The notes beneath the pieces are model-generated. The model worked only from the letters and a program-made list of their open reading frames with translations. It was not told the origin of the DNA and did not search any database. Both the position numbers and the translations under genes were made by a program. From Odiellus spinosus (taxonomy: Eukaryota; Arthropoda; Arachnida; Opiliones; Phalangiidae), in assembly GCA_963920705.1 (NCBI GenBank), contig OY987226.1, forward strand, positions 11,720,501 to 11,784,500: a stretch of 64,000 nt of DNA, in the 5' to 3' direction. Positions 11,401 through 23,843 of this stretch are shown one piece after another; position 1 is the stretch's first letter, and each line of letters opens with the position of its first letter.

Positions 11401-14400
11401 AAGGGCGGTTTTATTTTCAAAGGGCGGTTTTATTTTCAAAGGGCGGTTTTATTTTCAAAGGGCGGTTTTATTTTCAAAGGGCGGTTTTATTTTCAAAGGG
11501 CGGTTTTATTTTCAAAGGGCGGTTTTATTTTCAAAGGGCGGTTTTATTTTCAAAGGGCGGTTTTATTTTCAAAGGGCGGTTTTATTTTCAAAGGGCGGTT
11601 TTATTTTCAAAGGGCGGTTTTATTTTCAAAGGGCGGTTTTATTTTCAAAGGGCGGTTTTATTTTCAAAGGGCGGTTTTATTTTCAAAGGGCGGTTTTATT
11701 TTCAAAGGGCGGTTTTATTTTCAAAGGGCGGTTTTATTTTCAAAGGGCGGTTTTATTTTCAAAGGGCGGTTTTATTTTCAAAGGGCGGTTTTATTTTCAA
11801 AGGGCGGTTTTATTTTCAAAGGGCGGTTTTATTTTCAAAGGGCGGTTTTATTTTCAAAGGGCGGTTTTATTTTCAAAGGGCGGTTTTAATTTCAAAGGGC
11901 GGTTTTAATTTCAAAGGGCGGTTTTAATTTCAAAGGGCGGTTTTAATTTCAAAGGGCGGTTTTATTTTCAAAGGGCGGTTTTATTTTCAAAGGGCGGTTT
12001 TATTTTCAAAGGGCGGTTTTATTTTCAAAGGGCGGTTTTATTTTCAAAGGGCGGTTTTATTTTCAAAGGGCGGTTTTATTTTCAAAGGGCGGTTTTATTT
12101 TCAAAGGGCGGTTTTATTTTCAAAGGGCGGTTTTATTTTCAAAGGGCGGTTTTATTTTCAAAGGGCGGTTTTATTTTCAAAGGGCGGTTTTATTTTCAAA
12201 GGGCGGTTTTATTTTCAAAGGGCGGTTTTATTTTCAAAGGGCGGTTTTATTTTCAAAGGGCGGTTTTATTTTCAAAGGGCGGTTTTATTTTCAAAGGGCG
12301 GTTTTATTTTCAAAGGGCGGTTTTATTTTCAAAGGGCGGTTTTATTTTCAAAGGGCGGTTTTATTTTCAAAGGGCGGTTTTATTTTCAAAGGGCGGTTTT
12401 ATTTTCAAAGGGCGGTTTTATTTTCAAAGGGCGGTTTTATTTTCAAAGGGCGGTTTTATTTTCAAAGGGCGGTTTTATTTTCAAAGGGCGGTTTTATTTT
12501 CAAAGGGCGGTTTTATTTTCAAAGGGCGGTTTTATTTTCAAAGGGCGGTTTTATTTTCAAAGGGCGGTTTTATTTTCAAAGGGCGGTTTTATTTTCAAAG
12601 GGCGGTTTTATTTTCAAAGGGCGGTTTTATTTTCAAAGGGCGGTTTTATTTTCAAAGGGCGGTTTTATTTTCAAAGGGCGGTTTTATTTTCAAAGGGCGG
12701 TTTTATTTTCAAAGGGCGGTTTTATTTTCAAAGGGCGGTTTTATTTTCAAAGGGCGGTTTTATTTTCAAAGGGCGGTTTTATTTTCAAAGGGCGGTTTTA
12801 TTTTCAAAGGGCGGTTTTATTTTCAAAGGGCGGTTTTATTTTCAAAGGGCGGTTTTATTTTCAAAGGGCGGTTTTATTTTCAAAGGGCGGTTTTATTTTC
12901 AAAGGGCGGTTTTATTTTCAAAGGGCGGTTTTATTTTCAAAGGGCGGTTTTATTTTCAAAGGGCGGTTTTATTTTCAAAGGGCGGTTTTATTTTCAAAGG
13001 GCGGTTTTATTTTCAAAGGGCGGTTTTATTTTCAAAGGGCGGTTTTATTTTCAAAGGGCGGTTTTATTTTCAAAGGGCGGTTTTATTTTCAAAGGGCGGT
13101 TTTATTTTCAAAGGGCGGTTTTATTTTCAAAGGGCGGTTTTATTTTCAAAGGGCGGTTTTATTTTCAAAGGGCGGTTTTATTTTCAAAGGGCGGTTTTAT
13201 TTTCAAAGGGCGGTTTTATTTTCAAAGGGCGGTTTTATTTTCAAAGGGCGGTTTTATTTTCAAAGGGCGGTTTTATTTTCAAAGGGCGGTTTTATTTTCA
13301 AAGGGCGGTTTTATTTTCAAAGGGCGGTTTTATTTTCAGGGGGTGTATTTATTATTCATTTTTTTACAGGGGGTGTATTTATTATTTATTTTTTTTAAAG
13401 GGGGTGTATTTATTATTTAATTTTTTTACAGGGGGTGTATTTATTATTTATTTTTTTTACAGGAGGTTTATTTATTATTTATTTTTTTACAGGGGGTGTA
13501 TTTATTATTAATTTTTTTACAGGGGGTGTATTTATTTTCCCAATCTCAATTTTCCCAATCTCAATTTTCCCAATCTCAATTTTCCCAATCTCAATTTTCT
13601 CAATCTCAATTTTCTCAATCTCAATTTTCTCAATCTCAATTTTCTCAATCTCAATTTTCTCAATCTCCATTTTCTCAATCTCCATTTTTCTCAATTTATT
13701 ATTTATTTTTTTTACAGGGGGTGTATTTATTATTTTTTTTTTACACGGGGTGAATTTATTATTTTTTTTTACAGGGGGTGTATTTTTTATTTTTTTTTTA
13801 CAGGGGGTGTATTATTTATTTTTTTTTACAGGGGGTGTATTTATTATTTATTTTTTTACAGGGGGTGTATTTATTTTTTTTACAGGGTATGTATTTATTT
13901 TTTTTACAGGGGGTGTATTTATCATTTTTTTTACAGGGGGTGTATTTATTATTTATTTTTTTACAGGGGGTGTATTTATTATTTATTTTTTTACAGGGGG
14001 TGTATTTATTATTTATTTTTTTACAGGGGGTGTATTTTTTTTACAGGGGGGTATTTATTTTTTTTACAGGGGGTGTATTTATTATTTATTTTTTTACAGG
14101 GGGTGTATTTATTATTTATTTTTTTTACAGGGGGTGAATTTATTATTCATTTTTTTACAGGGGGTGTATTTATTATTTATTTTTTTTAAAGGGGGTGTAT
14201 TTATTATTTAATTTTTTTACAGGGGGTGTATTTATTATTTATTTTTTTTTACAGGAGGTTTATTTATTATTTATTTTTTTTACAGGGGGTGTATTTATTA
14301 TTAATTTTTTTACAGGGGGTGTATTTATTATTTATTTTTTTTACAGGAGGTTTATTTATTATTTATTTTTTTTACAGGGGGTGTATTTATTATTAATTTT

Positions 14401-17400
14401 TTTACAGGGGGTGTATTTATTTTCCCAATCTCAATTTTCCCAATCTCAATTTTCCCAATCTCAATTTTCCCAATCTCAATTTTCCCAATCTCAATTTTAC
14501 CAATCTCAATTTTCCCAACCTCAATTTTCCCAACCTCAATTTTCCCAACCTCAATTTTCCCAACCTCAATTTTCCCAACCTCAATTTTCCCAACCTCAAT
14601 TTTCCCAACCTCAATTTTCCCAACCTCAATTTTCTCAACCTCAATTTTCTCAACCTCAATTTTCTCAACCTCAATTTTCCCAACCTCAATTTTCCCAACC
14701 TCAATTTTCCCTACCTCAATTTTCCCTACCTCAATTTTCCCTACCTCAATTTTCCCTACCTCAATTTTCCCTACCTCAATTTTCCCCACCTCAATTTTCC
14801 CCACCTCAATTTTCCCCACCTCAATTTTCCCCACCTCAATTTTCCCAACCTCAATTTTCCCAACCTCAATTTTCCCAACCTCAATTTTCTCAACCTCAAT
14901 TTTCTCAACCTCAATTTTCTCAACCTCAATTTTCTCAACCTCAATTTTCCCAACCTCAATTTTCCCAATCTCCATCTCAATTTTTATCTAAATTTTCTCA
15001 ATCTCAATCTCAATTTTCTCAAGGGGTGTATTTATTATTATTTTTTTTTTACAGGGGGTGTATTTATTATTTTTTTTTACAGGGGGTGTATTTATTATTT
15101 TTTTTACAGGGGGTGTATTTATTATTTTTTTACAGGGGGTGTATTTATTATTTATTTTTTTACAGGGGGTGTATTTATTATTTATTTTTTTACAGGGGGT
15201 GTATTTATTATTTATTTTTTTACAGGGGGTGTATTTTTTTTTACAGGGGGTGTATTTATTTTTTTTACAGGGGATGTATTTATTATTTATTTTTTTACAG
15301 GGGGTGTGTTTATTATTTATTTTTTTACAGGGGGTGTATTTATTATTTCTTTTTTTTCCCAATCTCAATTTTCCCAATCTCAATTTTCCCAATCTCAATT
15401 TTCCCAACCTCAATTTTCCCAACCTCAATTTTCCCTACCTCAATTTTCCCAACCTCAATTTTCCCAACCTCAATTTTCCCAACCTCAATTTTCTCAACCT
15501 CAATTTTCTCAACCTCAATTTTCTCAACCTCAATTTTCTCAACCTCAATTTTCTCAACCTCAATTTTCTCAACCTCAATTTTCCCAACCTCAATTTTCCC
15601 AACCTCAATTTTCCCAACCTCAATTTTCCCTACCTCAATTTTCCCTACCTCAATTTTCCCTACCTCAATTTTCCCCACCTCAATTTTCCCCACCTCAATT
15701 TTCCCCACCTCAATTTTCCCCACCTCAATTTTCCCCACCTCAATTTTCCCCACCTCAATTTTCCCCACCTCAATTTTCCCAACCTCAATTTTCTCAACCT
15801 CAATTTTCTCAACCTCAATTTTCTCAACCTCAATTTTCTCAACCTCAATTTTCCCAACCTCAATTTTCCCAATCTCCATCTCAATTTTTATCTAAATTTT
15901 CTCAATCTCAATCTCAATTTTCTCAAGGGGTGTATTTATTATTTTTTTTTTTACAGGGGGTGTATTTATTATTTTTTTTACAGGGGGTGTATTTATTATT
16001 TTTTTTACAGGGGGTGTATTTATTATTTTTTTTACAGGGGGTGTATTTATTATTTATTTTTTTACAGGGGGTGTATTTATTATTTATTTTTTTTACAGGG
16101 GGTGTATTTATTATTTATTTTTTTACAGGGGGTGTATTTTTTTTTACAGGGGGTGTATTTATTTTTACAGGGGGTGTATTTATTTTTTTTACAGGGGATG
16201 TATTTATTATTTATTTTTTTACAGGGGGTGTATTTATTATTTATTTTTTTACAGGGGGTGTATTTATTATTTCTTTTTTTTTCCCAATCTCAATTTTCCC
16301 AATCTCAATTTTCCCAATCTCAATTTTCCCAATCTCAATTTTCCCAACCTCAATTTTCCCAATCTCAATTTTCCCAACCTCAATTTTCCCAACCTCAATT
16401 TTCCCAACCTCAATTTTCCCAACCTCAATTTTCCCAACCTCAATTTTCCCAACCTCAATTTTCCCAACCTCAATTTTCCCAACCTCAATTTTCCCAACCT
16501 CAATTTTCCCAACCTCAATTTTCCCATCCTCAATTTTCCCAACCTCCATTTTCCCAACCTCCATTTTCCCAACCTCCATTTTCCCAACCTCAATTTTCCC
16601 AACCTCAATTTTCCCAACCTTCTCAAGGGGTGTATTTATAATTTTTTTTACAGGGGGTGTATTTATTATTTTTTTTTTTTTACAGGGGGTGTATTTATTA
16701 TTCATTTTCTTACAGGGGGGTATTTATTATTTTTATTTTTTTACAGGGGGTGTATTTATTATTATAATTTTTTTTTACAGGGGGTGTATTTATTATTTAT
16801 TTTTTTTACAGGGGGTGTATTTATTATTTATTTTTTTACAGGGGATGTATTTATTATTTATTTTTTTTACAGGGGGTGTATTTATTTATTTTTTTTACAG
16901 GGGGTGTATTTATTTATTTTTTTTACAGGGGGTGTATTTATTAATTTTTTTACAGGGGTTTATTTATTATTTATTTTTTTTTACAGGGGGTGTATTTATT
17001 TATTTTTTTTACAGGGGGTGTATTTATTATTTATTTTTTTTTACAGGGGGTGTATTTATTATTTATTTTTTTACAGGGGGTGTATTTATTATTTATTTTT
17101 TTTTACAGGGGGTGTATTTATTATTTATTTTTTTTTTACAGGGGGTGTATTTATTATTTATTTTTTTTTACAGGGGGTGTATTTATTATTTATTTTTTTT
17201 TACAGGGGGTGTATTTATTATTTATTTTCTTTTACAGGGGGTGTATTTATTATTTATTTTTTTTTACAGGGGGTGTATTTATTATTTATTTTTTTTTTTA
17301 CAGGGGGTGTATTTATTATTTATTTTTTTTACAGGGGGTGTATTTATTATTTATTTTTATACAGGGTGTGTATTTATTATTTTTTTTTACAGGGGGTGTA

Positions 17401-20400
17401 TTTATTATTTTTTTACAGGGGGTGTATTTATTATTTTTTTTACAGGGGGTGTATTTATTATTTTTTTTACAGGGGGTGTATTTATTATTTATTTTTTTTA
17501 AAGGGGGTGTATTTATTATTTTTTTTTTTTGCAGGTAGTGGATTTATTTATTTTTTTACAGGGGGTGTATTTATTAAAAATCAATTATTTTTTTACACCC
17601 CCTGTAAAAAAATAAATACATTTTTTTTTACAGGGGGTGTATTTATTATTTTTTTTTTTACAGGAGGTGTATTTATTAAAAATATATTATTGTTTTTTTA
17701 CAAGGAGTACCCCTTTCAAAAAAATAATAATTGATTTTTTTTACAAGGGGTACCCCTTGTAAAAAATAATAATTTATTTTATTTTACAAGGGGTACCCCT
17801 TGTAAAAAAAATCAATTATTGATTTTTTTTTACAAGGGGTACCGCTTTTAAAAAAATAATAATTGATTTTTTTACAAGGGGTATCCGTTGCAAAAAAAAT
17901 AATATATTTTTAATAAATACACCCCCTGTAAAAAGAAATAATAATAAATACACCCCCTATAAAAAAAGAAATAATAAATTCACCCCCTGTAAAAAAATAA
18001 ATAATAAATACACCCCCTGTAAAAAAAAATAATAAATACACCCCCTGTAAAAAAAATAAATAATAAATACACCCCCTGTAAAAAAAAAAAAAATAATAAA
18101 TACACCCCCTGTAAAAAAAATAAATAATAAATACACCCCCTGTAAAAAAAAATAAATAATAAATACACCCCCTGTAAAAAAATAATAAATACACCCCATG
18201 TAAAAAAAATGATTTTTTTTAATGTAAAAAAATAATTGATTTTTTTTACAAGGGGTACTCATTGAAAAAATAACAATTGATTTTCTTTTACAAGGGGTTC
18301 CCATTGAAAAAATAACAATTGCTATTTTTTACAAGAGGTACCCCTTGTAAAAAAATAATAATTGATTTTTTTTACAAGGGGTACCCCTTGTAAAAAAATA
18401 ATAATTGATTTTTTTTACAAGGGGTACCCCTCTTAAAAAAATAATAATTGATTTTTTTTACAAGGGGTATCTTTTGCAAAAAAATAATATATTTTTAATA
18501 AATACACCCCCTGTAAAAAAATAATAATAAATACACCCCCTGTAAAAAAATAAATAATAAATACACCACCTGTAAAAAAAATAATAAATACACCGCCTGT
18601 AAAATAAAAAAAATAATAAATACACCCCCTGTAAAAAAATAAATAATAAATACACCCCCTGTAAAAAAATAAATAATAAATACACCCCCTGTAAAAAACA
18701 TAAATAATAAATACACCCCCTGTAAAAAAAAAAAAAATAATAAATACACCCCCTGTAAAAAAATAAATAATAAATACACCCCCTGTAAAAATAAATAATA
18801 AATACACCCCCTGTAAAAAAAAAATAATAAATACACCCCCTGTAAAAAAAAATAATAAATACACCCCCTGTAAAAAAAAATAATAAATACACCCCATGTA
18901 AAAAAATAAATAATAAATACACCCCCTGTAAAAAAAATAAATAATAAATACACCCCCTGTAAAAAAATAAATAATAAATACACCCCCTGTAAAAAAATAA
19001 ATAATAAATACACCCCCTGTAAAAAAATAAATAATAAATACACCCCCTGTAAAAAAATAAATAATAAATACACCCCCTGTAAAAAAATAAATAATAAATA
19101 CACCCCCTGTAAAAAAATAAATAATAAATACACCCCCTGTATTAGTACAACCCTTTGAAAATAAAACAACCCTATGAAAATAAAACAACCCTTTGAAAAT
19201 AAAACAACCCTTTGAAAATAAAACAACACTTTGAAAATAAAACAGCCCTTTGAAAATAAAACAACCCTTTGAAAATAAAACAGCCCTTTGAAAATAAAAC
19301 AACCCTTTGAAAATAAAACAACCCTTTGAAAATAAAACAACCCTTTGAAAATAAAACAACCCTTTGAAAATAAAACAACCCTTTGAAAATAAAACAACCC
19401 TTTGAAAATAAAACAACCCTTTGAAAATAAAACAACCCTTTGAAAATAAAACAACCCTTTGAAAATAAAACAACCCTTTGAAAATAAAACAACCCTTTGA
19501 AAATAAAACAACCCTTTGAAAATAAAACAACCCTTTGAAAATAAAACAACCCTTTGAAAATAAAACAACCCTTTGAAAATAAAACAACCCTTTGAAAATA
19601 AAACAACCCTTTGAAAATAAAACAACCCTTTGAAAATAAAACAACCCTTTGAAAATAAAACAACCCTTTGAAAATAAAACAACCCTTTGAAAATAAAACA
19701 ACCCTTTGAATATAAAACAACCCTTTGAATATAAAACAACCCTTTGAATATAAAACAACCCTTTGAATATAAAACAACCCCTTTGAAAATAAAACAACCC
19801 TTTGAAAATAAAACAACCCTTTGAAAATAAAACAACCCTTTGAAAATAAAACAACCCTTTGAAAATAAATAAAACAACCCTTTGAAAATGAAACAACCCT
19901 TTGAAAATGAAACAACCCTTTGAAAATGAAACAACCCTTTGAAAATGAAACAACCCTTTGAAAATGAAACAACCCTTTGAAAATGAAACAACCCTTTGAA
20001 AATGAAACAACCCTTTGAAAATGAAACAACCCTTTGAAAATGAAACAACCCTTTGAAAATGAAACAACCCTTTGAAAATGAAACAACCCTTTGAAAATGA
20101 AACAACCCTTTGAAAATGAAACAACCCTTTGAAAATGAAACAACCCTTTGAAAATGAAACAACCCTTTGAAAATGAAACAACCCTTTGAAAATGAAACAA
20201 CCCTTTGAAAATGAAACAACCCTTTGAAAATGAAACAACCCTTTGAAAATGAAACAACCCTTTGAAAATGAAACAACCCTTTGAAAATGAAACAACCCTT
20301 TGAAAATGAAACAACCCTTTGAAAATGAAACAACCCTTTGAAAATAAAACAACCCTTTGAAAATAAAACAACCCTTTGAAAATAAAACAACCCTTTGAAA

Positions 20401-23400
20401 ATAAAACAACCCTTTGAAAATAAAACAACCCTTTGAAAATAAAACAACCCTTTGAAAATAAAACAACCCTTTGAAAATAAAACAACCCTTTGAAAATAAA
20501 ACAACCCTTTGAAAATAAAACAACCCTTTGAAAATAAAACAACCCTTTGAAAATAAAACAACCCTTTGAAAATAAAACAACCCTTTGAAAATAAAACAAC
20601 CCTTTGAAAATAAAACAACCCTTTGAAAATAAAACAACCCTTTGAAAATAAAACAGGCTTTGACAATAAACAGGCTTTGAAATTATAAACTACTCTTGAA
20701 AAAATGATCTTGAAAAAGTTCTCTTGAAATACTACCTTTGAAAAACTGCGCTTGAAAACCTACTCTTAAAAAAATACTCTCGAAAACTGCTCTTGTAAGA
20801 CTGCTTTTCAAAAACTGCTCTTGAAAAACTGCTCTCGAAAAACTGCTCTCGAAAAACCGCTCTCGAAAAACTGCTCTCGAAAAACCGCTCTCGAAAAACC
20901 GCACTCGAAAAACCGCACTCGAAAAACCGCACTCGAAAAACCGCACTCGAAAAACCGCACTAGAAAAACCGCACTCGAAAAACCGCACTCGAAAAACCGC
21001 ACTCGAAAAACCACACTCGAAAATCGCACTCGAAAAACCGCACTCGAAAAACCGCACTCGAAAAACCGCACTCGAAAAACCGCACTCGAAAAACCGCACT
21101 CGAAAAACCGCACTCGAAAAACCGCACTCGAAAAACCGCACTCGAAAAACCGCACTCGAAAAACCGCACTCGAAAAACCGCACTCGAAAAACCGCACTCG
21201 AAAAACCGCACTCGAAAAACCGCACTCGAAAAACCGCACTCGAAAAACCGCACTCGAAAAACCGCACTCGAAAAACCGCACTCGAAAAACCGCACTCGAA
21301 AAACCGCACTCGAAAAACCGCACTCGAAAAACCGCACTCGAAAAACCGCACTCGAAAAACCGCACTCGAAAAACCGCACTCGAAAAACCGCACTCGGAAA
21401 ACCGCACTCGGAAAACCGCACTCGAAAAACCGCACTCGAAAAACCGCACTCGAAAAACCGCACTCGAAAAACCGCACTCGAAAAACCGCACTCGAAAAAA
21501 TGCTCTTGAAAACTGCTTTTGAAAAACTGCTCTTGAAAACTGCTTTTGAAAACTGCTCTAGAAAAACTGCTCTAGAAAAACTGCTCTAGAAAAACTGCTC
21601 TAGAAAAACTGCTCTTGAAAAACTGCTCTTGAAAAACTGCTCTTGAAAAACTGCTCTTGAAAAACTGCTCTTGAAAAACTGCTCTTGTAAAACTGCTCTT
21701 GTAAAACTGCTCTTGTAAAACTGCTCTTGTAAAACTGCTCTTGTAAAACTGCTCTTGTAAAACTGCTCTTGTAAAACAGCTCTTGAAAACTGCTCTTGAA
21801 AACTGCTCTTGAAAACTGCTCTTGAAAACTGCTCTTGAAAACTGCTCTTGAAAACTGCTCTTGAAAACTGCTCTAGAAAAACTGCTCTAGAAAAACTGCT
21901 CTAGAAAAACTGCTCTAGAAAAACTGCTCTAGAAAAACTGCTCTTCAGAAAATACTCTTGGAAAACTACTCTTGAAAAACTGCTCTTGAAAAACTGCTCT
22001 TGAAAAACTACTCTTGAGAAACTGCTTTTGAAAAAATACGCTTGAAAAACTGCTCTTGAAAAACTGAGCTTGAAAAACTACTCTAGAAAAACTGCTCATG
22101 AAAACCGCTCTAGAAAAACTGCTCATGAAAACCGCTCTTGAAAAACTGCTCTTGAAAAACTGCTCTTAAAAACTGCTCTTGAAAAATTGCTCTTGAAAAA
22201 TTGCTCTTGAAAAATTGCTCTTGAAAAATTGCTCTTGAAAAATTGCTCTTGAAAAATTGCTCTTGAAAAATTGCTTTTGAAAAATTGCTTTTGAAAAATT
22301 GCTCTTGAAAAATTGCTCTCGAAAAACTACTCTTGAAAACCGCTCATGAAAACTGCTCTTGCAAAACTACTCTTGAAAAACTGCTCTTGAAAACTGCTCT
22401 TGAAAACTGTTCTTGGAAAACTACTCTTGAAAAACTACTCTAGAAAAACTGGTCTTGGAAAACTACTCTTGAAAAACTGGTCTGGAAAAACTGCAGTTGA
22501 AAAACTACTCTTGAATATGAAAACTTTTCAAAAAACGCACTAGGAAAACTGCTCTAGAAAAACTGCTCTAGAAAAACTGCTCTAGAAAAACTGCTCTAGA
22601 AAAACTGCTCTTGAAAAACTGCTCTAGAAAAACTGCTCTAGAAAAACTGCTCTAGAAAAACTGCTCTAGAAAAACTGCTCTAGAAAAACTGCTCTAGAAA
22701 AACTGCTCTAGAAAAACTGCTCTTGAGAAACTGCTCTTGAGAAACTGCTCTTGAAAAACTGCTCTTGAAAAACTGCTCTTGAAAAACTGCTCTTGAAAAA
22801 CTGCTCTTGAAAAACTGCTCTTGAAAAACTGCTCTTGAAAAACTGCTCTTGAAAAACTGCTCTTGAAAAACTGCTCTTGAAAAACTGCTCTTGAAAAACT
22901 GCTCTTGAAAAACTGCTCTTGAAAAACTGCTCTTGAAAAACTGCTCTTGTAAAACTGCTCTTGTAAAACTGCTCTTGTAAAACTGCTCTTGGAAAACTAC
23001 TCTTGAAAAACTGCTCTTGAAAAACTGCTCTTGAAAAACTGCTCTTGAAAAACTACTCTTGAGAAACTGCTTTTGAAAAAATACTCTTGAAAAACTGCTC
23101 TTGAAAAACTGAGCTTGAAAAACTACTCTAGAAAAACTGCTCATGAAAACCGCTCTTGAAAAACTGCTCTTGAAAAACTGCTCTTGAAAAATTGCTCTTG
23201 AAAAATTGCTCTTGAAAAATTGCTCTTGAAAAATTGCTCTTGAAAAATTGCTCTTGAAAAATTGCTCTTGAAAAATTGCTCTTGAAAAATTGCTCTTGAA
23301 AAATTGCTCTTGAAAAATTGCTCTTGAAAAATTGCTCTTGAAAAATTGCTCTTGAAAAATTGCTCTTGAAAAACTACTCTTGAAAACCGCTCATGAAAAC

Positions 23401-23810
23401 TGCTCTTGCAAAACTACTCTTGAAAAACTGCTCTTGAAAACTGCTCTTGAAAACTGCTCTTGAAAACTGCTCTTGGAAAACTACTCTTGAAAAACTACTC
23501 TAGAAAAACTGGTCTTGGAAAACTACTCTTGAAAAACTGGTCTGGAAAAACTGCAGTTGAAAAACTACTCTTGAATATGAAAACTTTTCAAAAAACGCAC
23601 TAGGAAAACTTCTCTTTGAAAATATGTTTTTTTTTTTTTTTTAATAATCACTGAACCTGATCTCAAATTCTCTCACACTCTACTCTAAACTGGGGCACGG
23701 CAATTGTTCGATAATAAACTTTTAAACTTCAATTTAAATTGATTGGGTTTTCGATTATTTCAAATTCGAATTTAGAAATAAAAATTTTGTTTCTTGTTTT
23801 TATTTATTTT

Positions 23811-23843
<33 letters not shown>

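Noticed and set aside
8844..13340. Open frames of up to 735 codons in all three forward frames, with F-S-K-G-G-F-I-F-K-G-type repeats
   Set aside because: They arise because the 19-bp unit has no stop and its period is not a multiple of 3, so each frame reads the same 19-residue cycle. There is no unique sequence, and they lie inside an intron.
13435..17734. Long frames resembling repetitive structural proteins (F-S-Q-P-Q repeats; reverse I-E-V-G-K repeats)
   Set aside because: Pure products of 15-bp and 30-bp tandem repeats, open on both strands, with no start context or non-repeat domain.
18433..20666. Minus-strand frames of up to 734 codons
   Set aside because: Mirror image of the 19-bp and 30-bp arrays; the same artefact on the other strand.
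20683..21522. Overlapping frames on both strands (S-K-N-R-T-R-K-T-A-L-E-K-P-H; F-E-C-G-F-S-S-A-V-F-R-V-R)
   Set aside because: A 14-bp tandem repeat without stops read in several frames.
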